The position numbers were made by a program, and so were the translations under genes. The notes beneath the pieces are model-generated. The model was not told the origin of the DNA and made no database searches. It saw nothing but the letters and a program-made list of their open reading frames with translations. From contig JBPOHD010000027.1 in the NCBI GenBank assembly GCA_052035955.1, positions 1-64,000 of the forward strand: DNA of 64,000 nt, in the 5' to 3' direction. The DNA comes from JAEUNJ01 sp052035955 (GTDB lineage Bacteria > Pseudomonadota > Gammaproteobacteria > Burkholderiales > Rhodocyclaceae). The stretch's first letter is position 1. Every line of letters begins with the position of its first letter. Shown here piece after piece: positions 17,256 through 26,107 of the stretch.

Positions 17256-17320
17256 GAGAGTCGCGAGTGGAGGGCAGCAAGCCGGGGTTCGCCCGTCCCT
17301 CTCGACTCTCCACTCTCCAC
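17256..17320 (-). repeat. Imperfect inverted repeat in the livG/livH junction
   Basis: The left arm GAGAGTCGCGAGTGGAGGG (17256-17274) is matched by right-hand runs of CCCTCTCGACTCTCCACTC (from 17296). The arms are built from shuffled GAGAGT/GTGGAG words, as in dispersed intergenic repeats. It fills most of the 92-bp space between two co-transcribed genes. No second copy was found in this window. Confidence 0.55.
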
Positions 17321-17331
17321 TGTCTCAACCA

Positions 17332-18114
17332 TCAATGCTGCGTGCCCAGATAGGCCGCGATGACTTCGGGATTGCTCTTGACCTCTTCCGGGGTGCCGTC
17401 GCCGATCTTCTTGCCGTAGTCCAGGACGACGACCCGGTCGGAGATGTCCATCACCACGCCCATGTCGTGCTCGATGAGGACGATGGTCGTGCCGAACTGG
17501 TCGTTCACGTCGAGGATGAAGCGGCACATGTCCTGCTTCTCCTCCACGTTCATGCCGGCCATGGGCTCGTCGAGCAGCAGCATGGTCGGTTCCGCGGCCA
17601 GGGCCCGCCCGAGTTCCACGCGCTTCTGCAGGCCATAGGGCAGGCGCCCGACCGGCGTCTTGCGGATGTGCTCGATCTCCAGGAAGTCGATCACGTCCTC
17701 CACCTTGCGACGATGCTCCAGTTCCTCCCGGCGGGCGGGTCCCCACCACAGGGCCTGCTGCAGGAAGTTGGTGCGCATCCTCAGGTTGCGGCCCGTCATC
17801 AGGTTGTCCAGCACGGACATCCCTTTGAACAGCGCGATGTTCTGGAAGGTGCGGGCGATGCCCGCCTCCGCCGCCGCATGGGTATCCATGTCGTGCCTCA
17901 CCTCGCCATGGAAGACGATCTCTCCCTCCTGGGGGTGGTACACGCCGTTGATGACGTTGAGCATGGAGCTCTTGCCCGCCCCGTTGGGCCCGATGATGGC
18001 GCGGACCTCGTGCTCGCGGACATTGAACGAAATGTCCGTCAGCGCCTTGACGCCGCCGAAACGGAGCGAAATGTTGCGCAGGTCGAGGACGACCTCGCCG
18101 ATCTGTCTTGCCAT
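17332..18114 (-). CDS. livG: Branched-chain-amino-acid-type ABC transporter ATPase, LivG
   Basis: This 260-residue ATPase has Walker A GPNGAGKSSM, signature region LPYGLQKRVELGRAL (LSGGQ replaced by LPYGLQ, as in many LivG proteins) and Walker B MLLLDEPMAG, then IEHDMGVVMDISDRVVVLDY. It works with LivF to energise LivHM. Its start codon lies seven bases beyond a repeat element (18122-18236) whose terminal hairpin contains a GGAG that may act as its Shine-Dalgarno sequence. Confidence 0.93.
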   Translation of the reverse strand: MARQIGEVVLDLRNISLRFGGVKALTDISFNVREHEVRAIIGPNGAGKSSMLNVINGVYHPQEGEIVFHGEVRHDMDTHAAAEAGIARTFQNIALFKGMSVLDNLMTGRNLRMRTNFLQQALWWGPARREELEHRRKVEDVIDFLEIEHIRKTPVGRLPYGLQKRVELGRALAAEPTMLLLDEPMAGMNVEEKQDMCRFILDVNDQFGTTIVLIEHDMGVVMDISDRVVVLDYGKKIGDGTPEEVKSNPEVIAAYLGTQH

Positions 18115-18121
18115 GCTCTAT

Positions 18122-18236
18122 GCCGTCTCCGCCGGGCCGTCCCAAGGAGACGGCAAGTCAATGAACCGGAGCGGGCGCAGCCCGCGAACCGTGGTCACCC
18201 CCCTTCCTCGGGAAGGGGGGCGGGGGGGGATGGGGG
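18122..18236 (-). repeat. Repeat element A, copy 1, upstream of livG
   Basis: In the sense of livG the element has three hairpins. The first is a CCCCCCTTCC/GGAAGGGGGG stem (18198-18220), the second GCGGGC TGC GCCCGC. The third pairs GCCGTCTCC with GGAGACGGC (18146-18154 with 18122-18130) around a 15-base loop. The last stem hides GGAG just before livG. Copies 2 and 3 (34773-34880 and 62861-63050) have the same order and loop length. It lies between two co-directional genes. Confidence 0.85.
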
Positions 18237-18247
18237 CCGACATTTGC

Positions 18248-20221
18248 TTAGGCTGCCTGTTTTGCGGCCGCGGCCGGAAAAACCTTCGCGTCCCGGATCA
18301 CGAGGTCGGCGGACACCTTGCCCGTCCGCCCGTCCTCGAACTTGACCTGGGTTTCGATGAACTGGCTCGCCTTGCCCGCGTAGAGGGCGTCGATCAGCAC
18401 CGCATACTTTTCGCTGATGAAGCCACGGCGCACCTTGCGGGTCCGCGTCAGTTCGTCGTCGTCCGGATCCAGTTCCTTGTGCAGCACCAGGAAACGGTGG
18501 ATCTGCGTATCGGCCACCATGGCGTCCGCCGCCAGTTCCGCATTCACCTTCTCCACGCACTCCTGGATCAGGTCCCCGATCTCCTTCTTGGTCGCCAGGT
18601 CCGTATACCCGGCGTAGGCCAGCCCTCGCCGCTCCGCCCAGTTGCCCACGGAGCCCATGTCGATGTTGATGAAGGCGCAGACCATGTCCCGGTCGTGGCC
18701 GAAGGCGACCGCCTCCTTGATGTGGGGGAAGAACTTGAGCTTGTTCTCGATGTAGTTGGGGGCGAACATGGCGCCGTTGGCCAGCTTGCCCACGTCCTTG
18801 GCCCGGTCGATGATCTTCAGGTGTCCGTCGCTGTCGAAGAAGCCCGCGTCGCCCGTGTGGAAGAAGCCCTCGGCATCGATGGATTCGGCGGTGGAGTCCG
18901 GACGCTTGTAGTACTCCTTGAACAGCATCTTGCCGCGCACCAGCACCTCGCCGCTGTCGGCGATCTTCACCTCGACGCCGGGCGCCGGCGGCCCGACGGA
19001 ATCGAGCTTGATCTGCCGGTCCGGCTGCAGGCAGACGGCGGCGCAGGTCTCGGTGGAGCCGTAGAGCTGCTTCAGGTTGATGCCGATGGAACGGTAGAAG
19101 CGGAACAGGTCCGGGCCGATGGCGGCGCCGGCCGTGTAGGCGACCCGGATGCGGCTCATGCCGAGCACGTTTCGCAGGGGGCCGTACACGAGCAGCTTCC
19201 CGAGCGAGTAGAGCAGCCGGTCGGCACCGCTCACGGGCTTGCCGTCGAGGATTTCGGCGCCGCAGCGCTTGGCCACCTCCATGAAGTAATGGAAGACGGC
19301 GCGCTTGATGGCGCTGGCATCCTCCATGCGGATCAGCACCTGGGTCAGCAGGTTCTCGAAGACCCGGGGCGGTGCGAAGTAATAGGTCGGCCCGATCTCC
19401 CGCAGGTCCGTCATCACCGTGTCGCCGGATTCGGGGCAATTCACCGTGAAGCCCGCCACCATGGCCTGCGCGAAAGAGAACAGGTGGTCGCCCACCCAGG
19501 CCATGGGCAGGTAGGACAGGATGTCCTCCTGGTCGGTCAGGCGGTCGAAGCCGATGCCGCTCTCGGCGGCCTGGATGAAGGAGCCGTGGGTCTGGCAGAC
19601 GCCCTTCGGCTTGCCCGTCGTGCCCGAGGTGTAGAGCATGATGGAGACGTCGTCCGGCGCCCCCCTGGCAATTTCCTGGGCGATGAAGTCGGGCTGGTTC
19701 CTGTCGTGGATCGCCCCCATGGCCAGCATTTCCTCCAGGCCGTGCAGGAAGGGCTGGGTGTAGTGGCGCAGGCCGCGCGGCTCGTCATAGACGATGTGCA
19801 GCAGCTCGGGGCACTGGTCCTTGATCTCCAGGAGCTTGTCCACCTGCTCCTGGTCCTCGACGATCGCGATGTGGATGCCGGCGTCCTGGAGCACGAAGGA
19901 CATTTCCGCGGCCACCGCGTCCTGGTACATGGGCACCGGAATGCCGCCGAGGATCTGCACCGCGCTCATCGCGATGTAGAGGCGGGGCCGGTTGTCGCCG
20001 ATGATGGCCAGCCGGTCGCCGCGCCGGAAGCCCAGTTCCGCCAGGCCGCAGGCCATGGCCTTGGCCTCCTCCGCCACCTGGGCCCAGGTCCAGGTCTGCC
20101 ATATCCCCAGATCCTTCTCGCGGATGGCCGGCCGGTCGCCGCGCAGCCGCGCATGCTCCAGCAGCAGGCGGGGAAAGGTATTCAGCGGAGCGTCGGCCGC
20201 TCCGCCCGATGGCGTTGCCAT
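18248..20221 (-). CDS. Long-chain-type acyl-CoA synthetase (AMP-binding)
   Basis: This 657-residue adenylate-forming ligase has the phosphate loop IMLYTSGTTGKPKG, YGSTETCA for the adenine pocket, HTGDAGFFDSDGHLKIIDRA with the ATP-ribose Asp, and a C-terminal lid with TRTRKVRRGFI. Length and motifs match the FadD15-like long-chain synthetases. It converts a carboxylate, CoA and ATP to acyl-CoA. It heads the liv operon, pointing to coupled uptake and activation of a carboxylic acid. A Crp/Fnr-type regulator is divergent. Confidence 0.9.
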   Translation of the reverse strand: MATPSGGAADAPLNTFPRLLLEHARLRGDRPAIREKDLGIWQTWTWAQVAEEAKAMACGLAELGFRRGDRLAIIGDNRPRLYIAMSAVQILGGIPVPMYQDAVAAEMSFVLQDAGIHIAIVEDQEQVDKLLEIKDQCPELLHIVYDEPRGLRHYTQPFLHGLEEMLAMGAIHDRNQPDFIAQEIARGAPDDVSIMLYTSGTTGKPKGVCQTHGSFIQAAESGIGFDRLTDQEDILSYLPMAWVGDHLFSFAQAMVAGFTVNCPESGDTVMTDLREIGPTYYFAPPRVFENLLTQVLIRMEDASAIKRAVFHYFMEVAKRCGAEILDGKPVSGADRLLYSLGKLLVYGPLRNVLGMSRIRVAYTAGAAIGPDLFRFYRSIGINLKQLYGSTETCAAVCLQPDRQIKLDSVGPPAPGVEVKIADSGEVLVRGKMLFKEYYKRPDSTAESIDAEGFFHTGDAGFFDSDGHLKIIDRAKDVGKLANGAMFAPNYIENKLKFFPHIKEAVAFGHDRDMVCAFINIDMGSVGNWAERRGLAYAGYTDLATKKEIGDLIQECVEKVNAELAADAMVADTQIHRFLVLHKELDPDDDELTRTRKVRRGFISEKYAVLIDALYAGKASQFIETQVKFEDGRTGKVSADLVIRDAKVFPAAAAKQAA

Positions 20222-20389
20222 GGGTGCATCTCCTCCGTTGCGAATCCGTGTCCGGGGATACCCGGTTCTCGCGTCTCCGGGCCCGGCGCATTATTGTGGG
20301 CGCCCATTCTACCCGGCGGACGTCCGGGGCCCAGTGGCCCGATCAGACGTCGGCGGAGTTTAGGGGGGTGCCCCGCCTATAATTGTCGC

Positions 20390-21094
20390 GTGGCTGACAA
20401 TTCCGAAAAATTAATTCCGCCCGACGCCGAGCAGATGCTGCGGCGCGCCATGTGGGCAAAGGGCTTGTCCGACGAGGACTATGCCCGCGCGCGGGGCGGA
20501 ATTACGTTGCGCCGCATCACGGCGGGCGGCTTCGTCTGCCGCAAGGGAGAACCGGTGGAGTACTGGTTCGGCGTCCTCGACGGACTGGTCAAGCTCTCCA
20601 GCGACTGGGTCACCGGCAAGACGGCCACGCTGACCGGCGTGCCCGCCGGCGGCTGGTTCGGCGAAGGCTCCATGATGAAGACCGAGCCGCGCCGCTTCGA
20701 TGCCATCGCCCTGCGCGACTCCTGCATCGCCTGCATGCGGCGGGACACCTTCCACTGGCTCCTCGACAACAGCATTTCCTTCAACCGCTTCCTGCTCGCC
20801 CAGCTGAACGAGCGCCTCGGGCAGTTCATCGGGCTGCTGGAGTCGGAACGCCTGCTCGACACCGATACCCGCGTCGCCCGCTGCCTCACCGCCCTCTACA
20901 ACCCCGTCCTCTACCCCGGCCTCAGCCGCAAGCTCGCCATCTCCCAGGAGGAGATCGGCTACCTGGCCGGCGTTTCCCGGCAACGGGTGAACAAGTCCCT
21001 CAAGATCCTCGAGGATGCCGGTTTCATCGCGGTGGAATACGGGGGCCTCGACATCCTGGACCTGGACGGCCTGCGGAGGTTCGGGGGGCAGTAG
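20390..21094 (+). CDS. Crp/Fnr family transcriptional regulator
   Basis: This 234-residue protein has an N-terminal cyclic-nucleotide-binding-type beta roll (about 40-140, with GGFVCRKGEPVEYWFGVLDG) and a C-terminal winged helix (about 160-225, with LAISQEEIGYLAGVSRQRVN). It lacks the N-terminal cysteine cluster of Fnr. The likely start is GTG at 20390, 168 bp from the divergent acyl-CoA synthetase/liv operon, which is its probable target. Similar regulators respond to acyl-CoA or aromatic signals, but the effector cannot be read here. Confidence 0.88.
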   Translation: MADNSEKLIPPDAEQMLRRAMWAKGLSDEDYARARGGITLRRITAGGFVCRKGEPVEYWFGVLDGLVKLSSDWVTGKTATLTGVPAGGWFGEGSMMKTEPRRFDAIALRDSCIACMRRDTFHWLLDNSISFNRFLLAQLNERLGQFIGLLESERLLDTDTRVARCLTALYNPVLYPGLSRKLAISQEEIGYLAGVSRQRVNKSLKILEDAGFIAVEYGGLDILDLDGLRRFGGQ

Positions 21095-21294
21095 GGGGAG
21101 GGACGGGAGGCGATGGCGCGGCGCCGGGCTTGCCGTGCGGGGATTCCCGTTGCGACCTCCCTGCGTTCCCCGAACCGCTCGCGCGCACGCCTGCCGCGGC
21201 GACCCGCCCACCCGATCCGCGACGGCCCCAATGAAAAACCGGCGGCGCCCCATCGGGGAACGCCGCCGGTCGTCGGCCTCCGGGCCGGATCGGA

Positions 21295-22143
21295 TCAGTA
21301 CTTGTAGAAGCCCCGGCCGGACTTGCGGCCCAGGTAGCCCGCCGCCACCATTTCCTTCAACAGGGGCGCCGGCCGGTACTTGGGATCGCCGAAGCCCTCG
21401 TGGAAGACCTCCATCACCGCCAGCATGGTGTCCAGGCCCACCAGGTCGGCCAGGGCCAGGGGACCGATCGGGTGGTTGCAGCCCAGCTTCATGCCCTCGT
21501 CTATCTCCTCGGCCGTCGCCAGGCCCTCGCCATAGGCGAAGATGGCCTCGTTGATCATCGGGCAGAGGATGCGGTTCACCACGAAGCCCGGGCTGTTCTT
21601 CACCGTGATCGGCGTCTTGCCCAGGCGCCGGCCCAGGTCCTCGACGGCCGCGTGGGTGGCGTCCGAGGTCTGCAGGCCCCGGATCAGCTCCACCAGGGCC
21701 ATCATCGGCACCGGGTTGAAGAAGTGCATGCCGATGAACTTGTCCGGCCGGCCGGTGGACGCGGCCAGCCTGGTGATGGAGATCGAGGAAGTATTGCTGG
21801 CGATCAGCGTGTTCGGGCCGATCGCCGACTCGATGTCCTTCAGGATGCGCAGCTTCAGGTCCAGGTTCTCGGTGGCCGCCTCGATGACGATGTCCGCCCC
21901 GGCCACGTCGGCCAGGTTCGTCGTCGCCTTGATATGGCCCATCGCCGCCGCCTTCTGCTCGGCGTTCATCTTTTCCTTCTTGACCAGCCGGTCGAGGCTG
22001 CCGGAGATGGTGTTCAGGCCCTTCTGCACGGCGGCCTCGTTGATGTCCACCATCACCACGTCGATGCCCACGACCGCGCAGGCCTGGGTGATGCCATTGC
22101 CCATCAGACCGGCGCCGATGACGCCCACCTTGTTGATGCTCAT
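21295..22143 (-). CDS. 3-hydroxybutyryl-CoA dehydrogenase
   Basis: This 282-residue NAD(P)-dependent dehydrogenase has the Rossmann motif GVIGAGLMGNGIT at residues ~7-19, the catalytic segment GMHFFNPVPMMALVE with its His, and SPGFVVNRILCPMINEA. It oxidises (S)-3-hydroxyacyl-CoA to 3-oxoacyl-CoA in beta-oxidation or phenylacetate/benzoate pathways (PaaH/Hbd type). It is a single gene with its own spacers, 200 bp after the Crp/Fnr gene, convergent with it. Confidence 0.95.
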   Translation of the reverse strand: MSINKVGVIGAGLMGNGITQACAVVGIDVVMVDINEAAVQKGLNTISGSLDRLVKKEKMNAEQKAAAMGHIKATTNLADVAGADIVIEAATENLDLKLRILKDIESAIGPNTLIASNTSSISITRLAASTGRPDKFIGMHFFNPVPMMALVELIRGLQTSDATHAAVEDLGRRLGKTPITVKNSPGFVVNRILCPMINEAIFAYGEGLATAEEIDEGMKLGCNHPIGPLALADLVGLDTMLAVMEVFHEGFGDPKYRPAPLLKEMVAAGYLGRKSGRGFYKY

Positions 22144-22220
22144 GTCTGCCTCCTTTCGACGGAAATTGTGCAGCGCATTATCGCGCCGTTCGCCAAGTCC
22201 TCAAAACGGACCGCGACGCC

Positions 22221-24149
22221 TCAGAAATCGACCGCCGGCCGGATCGCGGACGACTCGACGAAACGCCACTTGCCGACGGTGGCGGCAAGGCCGGCGGCGA
22301 TGGCGCCCATGGCGGCCACCAGCAGCAGGGGGAACTGCCAGGCCTGGTCGTAGGCCCCGAACAGCGTGGCCTTGATGGCCTTCACCACCCAGGTCAGGGG
22401 CATCCAGGGGCTCAGGTCCATGAACAGCCGGCCGCTCAACTCCACCGGCAGGATGCCGCCGGAAGAGGAAAGCTGCACGGCCAGGAAGAGGATGGAGAGC
22501 GCCTTGCCCGCGTCGCCGAAGGCCCGGGTCAGGGCGAAGACGATGAGCAGGAAGGTCAGGGTCCCCACGGCCAGCGTGAGGGCGAAGGCCGGCAGGTTCG
22601 CCACCCTCGCCTGCAGCAGGAAGACCACCGCCAGCAGCACGAGCAGCGCCTGGGCCAGGGACAGGAAGGTGGGCAGGGCAAGCTTGCCGGCCACCTGCGC
22701 CAGCGGCGAAAAGTCGCGGGCTTCCCGCGGCAGGACCCGCACGTGGATCAGGAAGGCGGCGATGCCGGCGCCCAGCCAGAGGGCCGCCGGAATGATGTTG
22801 GGGGCATAGGCGGCGCCGTTGCTCTGCACCGGGGCCTCGACGACGACCCGAGGGCTCACCGAGTTGGCCAGGCCGGCGGCGCTGCCCTCGACCCCCGGCG
22901 GGTCGGGCAGGGCGTCGGCCAGCAGGTCGATGCCCGTGGCCAAGCGGTGGGCGCCGTCGCGCAGGCGGCGGTTGCCGTCCACGAGGCCGGCGGCCCCCTG
23001 GACGAGGCGGCTGCTGCCGGCCGTCAGCTCGTCCAGTTGCCCGTCCGGCGGCAGCGCCGCCACCATGGCCTGCAGGGCGCTCCCCTGGGCCTGCACGCCG
23101 GCCGTCAGCAGGCCGACGCCCTCGCCCACCCGCTGCGCCCCTTCCGATAGCCGGTGCTGGGCGCCCACGGCGCCGCGCAGGCCCGAGTCCAGCTTTTCCA
23201 GGCCGTCGGCCATCTGCTCCGCCCCCTCGAGGACGCGCCCGCCCAGCAACAGGCTGGAGGAGGCCTCGTCCCGGAAGGCGGCGGCGCCGGCATGGAGCTG
23301 CTGGCTGCCCGCCTGCAGCGTGGCCAGGCCCCGGGCCAGCTCGGCGCTGCCGCCCGCCACGGCGTCGCTGCCGGCCTTCAGGCGCTGCAGGTCGGCCGGC
23401 GCCGGCTGCTTCGACGCCAGGGTGCGCAACCCGGCGCCGAGTTCCCGGGCGCCGGCGGCAAGGCGCCCCGCGCCCTGGTCCAGGCGCTGCGCCCCTTTGC
23501 CCAGGGCCTCCGCCCCCTGCGCCGCCTGGCCGCTGCCGGCGGCCAGGTCGTGGGCGCCCCGGGCCAGTTGGTCCACGGCGGTATTGAGCTGCTCGAGGCT
23601 GCGCCGGGAGCCGGTCGCCTTGGAGAGCACCAGGGCCCAGCGCCGTTCGTTGAGCCTTTCGTTGATCTCGTAACCCAGGTCGTCGGCGAAGCGGCGGGCG
23701 AGATTGGCCGCCTGGTAGCTGTTGCCTTCCGACGTGAATATCTCGAGTTGCCCCGCCCCGGGATCGGCGCCCGGCACGGCGTTGGAACTGAAGTCGGCGG
23801 GAATGATGAGGGCGAAGGCCATGCGCCCTTCCCTGACGCCCCGGCGTGCCGTTTCCGGGTCCGCCATGTCCTGGTAGCCGAAGCGCCGCCCGGCCTTCAG
23901 CTTGGCCGCCACCTCGCGCCCCAGGTTGAAGGTCTGGTCGTGGTAGCGGATGTCCCGGTCCAGGTTCACCAGGGCCACCTGCAGCGCCCCCGTGTGGGAG
24001 GCCGGGTCCCAGACGCTCTCCAGGTAGATCAGCACGTAGATGGCCGGAATCAGCGTCACCGCCAGGGCCGCCAGCAGCAGCCGCGTGTGCCGCCTGTAAT
24101 AGGCGGTCTCGAGGCGGACGACGAGGGCGGCTTGGGCGAGGAAGCGCAT
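22221..24149 (-). CDS. YhgE/Pip-type ABC-2-like membrane protein
   Basis: This 642-residue protein begins with a cytoplasmic segment and one membrane helix (LLLAALAVTLIPAIYVLIYL). A long extracytoplasmic region follows with many small Ala/Gly-rich helical repeats (AAGSGQAAQGAEALGKGAQR, LATLQAGSQQLHAGAAAFR). Five or six C-terminal helices of the ABC-2 permease type complete it. This is the YhgE/Pip family, linked elsewhere to phage receptors, secretion or envelope transport. The start chosen is the ATG at 24149. Function here is unknown. Confidence 0.8.
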   Translation of the reverse strand: MRFLAQAALVVRLETAYYRRHTRLLLAALAVTLIPAIYVLIYLESVWDPASHTGALQVALVNLDRDIRYHDQTFNLGREVAAKLKAGRRFGYQDMADPETARRGVREGRMAFALIIPADFSSNAVPGADPGAGQLEIFTSEGNSYQAANLARRFADDLGYEINERLNERRWALVLSKATGSRRSLEQLNTAVDQLARGAHDLAAGSGQAAQGAEALGKGAQRLDQGAGRLAAGARELGAGLRTLASKQPAPADLQRLKAGSDAVAGGSAELARGLATLQAGSQQLHAGAAAFRDEASSSLLLGGRVLEGAEQMADGLEKLDSGLRGAVGAQHRLSEGAQRVGEGVGLLTAGVQAQGSALQAMVAALPPDGQLDELTAGSSRLVQGAAGLVDGNRRLRDGAHRLATGIDLLADALPDPPGVEGSAAGLANSVSPRVVVEAPVQSNGAAYAPNIIPAALWLGAGIAAFLIHVRVLPREARDFSPLAQVAGKLALPTFLSLAQALLVLLAVVFLLQARVANLPAFALTLAVGTLTFLLIVFALTRAFGDAGKALSILFLAVQLSSSGGILPVELSGRLFMDLSPWMPLTWVVKAIKATLFGAYDQAWQFPLLLVAAMGAIAAGLAATVGKWRFVESSAIRPAVDF

Positions 24150-24286
24150 GGCGGGAACGGCGGGGCAGACGGGCAAAGGGGCCCGCCATTATCGGCGCTG
24201 GCGCGGAAAAGGGCGACCCGTCCGCCGCCGGCGGGGCTGCGAAGGGGCCGCGAACGGGGGGCGGGGCCGGGCCCCGCCGGGTGCCC

Positions 24287-25984
24287 TCAGCCCTTCAGTT
24301 CGGGGAAGTCTTCCTCGAAGAATTCCAGCGCGACCTTCTCGCCCTTCTTCCGGCGCTCCTCCTCCACCGCCCGCAACTGGACGCGGCGGATCTTGCCGGA
24401 GATGGTCTTGGGCAGGTCCGAGAACTCCAGCCGGCGGATGCGCTTGAAGGGCGACAGGTGGTCGCGCAGGAAGAGGAAGATGTCCCGGGCCAGTTCCCGG
24501 GTCGGCTCGACGCCCTGGGCCAGGATCACGAAGGCCTTGGGAACGGCCAGGCGCACCGGGTCCGGGCTGGGTACGACGGCGGCCTCGACGACGGCCGGGT
24601 GCTCGAGGAGGACGCTCTCCAGCTCGAAGGGGCTGATGCGGTAGTCGGAGGCCTTGAACACGTCGTCGGCCCGGCCCACGTAGGTGATGTAGCCGTCGGC
24701 ATCGCGGCTGGCCACGTCGCCCGTGCGGTAGTAGCCGTCACGCATCACGTCGGCGGTCTTTTCGGCATTGTCCATGTAGCCCACCATGAGGCCGAGCGGA
24801 CGCGGGTCCATGACCAGGCAGACCTCGCCCTCGTCCGCCTCCCGGCCGGCCGCGTCGAGAAGCACGACGCCATAGCCCGGCAGGGGCCGGCCCATGGAAC
24901 CGGGCTTCACCGCCTGGCCGGGGGAATTGCCGATCTGGGCCGTCGTCTCGGTCTGGCCAAAGCCGTCGCGCAGCGTGAGTCCCCAGGCGTTCCTCACCTG
25001 GTCGATGATCTCCGGGTTCAGGGGCTCGCCGGCGCCGATCACCTCGCGCAGCTTCAGGCGCTCCCGGTGGGCGCCCAGGTCTTCCTGGATCAGCATGCGC
25101 CAGACGGTGGGCGGCGCGCACAGGGTGGTCACGCCCTTCGATTCCAGCACCCCGAGCAGGGCCTGGGCGCTGAAACGCGAGTAGTTGTAGATGAAGATGC
25201 AGGCGCCGGCGTTCCAGGGGGCGAAGAAGCAGCTCCAGGCGTGCTTGGCCCAGCCCGGGGAGGAGATGTTGAGATGCACGTCGTCGGGCTGCAGGCCGAT
25301 CCAGAACATCGTGGAGAGGTGGCCGACGGGATAGCTCTGCTGGGTGTGGAGGACCAGCTTCGGCTTGGCCGTGGTGCCCGAGGTGAAGTAGAGCAGGAAG
25401 GGGTCGTCGGCGCGGGTCGGCCCGTCCGGGGAAAAATCGGCGGAAGAGGCGGCGGAGGCGGCGAAGTCCAGCCAGCCCTCGGCCGGGGCACCGACCGCGA
25501 TGCGGGTGTAATCGCCGGGCAGGCCGGCAAACTTGGGCGCATGCACGGCGCTCGCCACCACGTGGCGAACCTCGCCGCGCTCCAGCCGGTCGCGCAGGTC
25601 CTCGGTAGTCAGCAGCGGCGTCGAGGGAATCACCACGGCCCCCAGCTTGATGGCCGCCAGCATGGTCTCCCACAGGGGCACCTCGTTGCCCAGCATCATC
25701 AGGATGCGGTCGCCCCGTTTCACGCCCAGGCCGCGCAGGTAGTTGGCCACCCGGTTCGAGCGCGCCGACATCTCGGCGAAGGAGAGCTTCTGCTCGCCGC
25801 CGTCCTCGCCCACCACCCAGAGGGCCGGGCGGTCGTTGCCGCGGGCCGTGGCGTCGAAGTAATCGAGGGCCCAGTTGAATTCGGCCATTGCCGGCCAGCG
25901 GAAGCCGGCGATGGCGGCGGCGTAGTCGGTGCGGTTGGCAAGCAGGAAATCCCTGGCTTGCAGGAAGGCGTCGATGGCGGACAT
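24287..25984 (-). CDS. Medium-chain/aromatic-type acyl-CoA synthetase
   Basis: This 565-residue adenylate-forming ligase has LLYFTSGTTAKPKLVLHT (phosphate loop), DGFGQTETTAQIG, YRTGDVASRDADGYITYVGR and the C-terminal catalytic lysine region LPKTISGKIRRVQL. It resembles ACSM-type short/medium-chain ligases. It follows the isobutyryl-CoA mutase gene by 123 bp on the same strand, so it probably supplies or uses acyl-CoA related to that mutase. The start at 25984 has GAGGAG seven bases upstream; an in-frame ATG lies 24 bases earlier. Confidence 0.88.
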   Translation of the reverse strand: MSAIDAFLQARDFLLANRTDYAAAIAGFRWPAMAEFNWALDYFDATARGNDRPALWVVGEDGGEQKLSFAEMSARSNRVANYLRGLGVKRGDRILMMLGNEVPLWETMLAAIKLGAVVIPSTPLLTTEDLRDRLERGEVRHVVASAVHAPKFAGLPGDYTRIAVGAPAEGWLDFAASAASSADFSPDGPTRADDPFLLYFTSGTTAKPKLVLHTQQSYPVGHLSTMFWIGLQPDDVHLNISSPGWAKHAWSCFFAPWNAGACIFIYNYSRFSAQALLGVLESKGVTTLCAPPTVWRMLIQEDLGAHRERLKLREVIGAGEPLNPEIIDQVRNAWGLTLRDGFGQTETTAQIGNSPGQAVKPGSMGRPLPGYGVVLLDAAGREADEGEVCLVMDPRPLGLMVGYMDNAEKTADVMRDGYYRTGDVASRDADGYITYVGRADDVFKASDYRISPFELESVLLEHPAVVEAAVVPSPDPVRLAVPKAFVILAQGVEPTRELARDIFLFLRDHLSPFKRIRRLEFSDLPKTISGKIRRVQLRAVEEERRKKGEKVALEFFEEDFPELKG

Positions 25985-26107
25985 GGTCTCCTCTATCCCG
26001 GTAGGCAAAGACTCTCGGTCGGGCCCCTGGAATCCCGCTCGTCCGGGCAGGGCCCGGATCGGCGGCTCCTTGTCGTTGCGGGCCGGCGACCGCCGGCCCG
26101 GGTTCTC

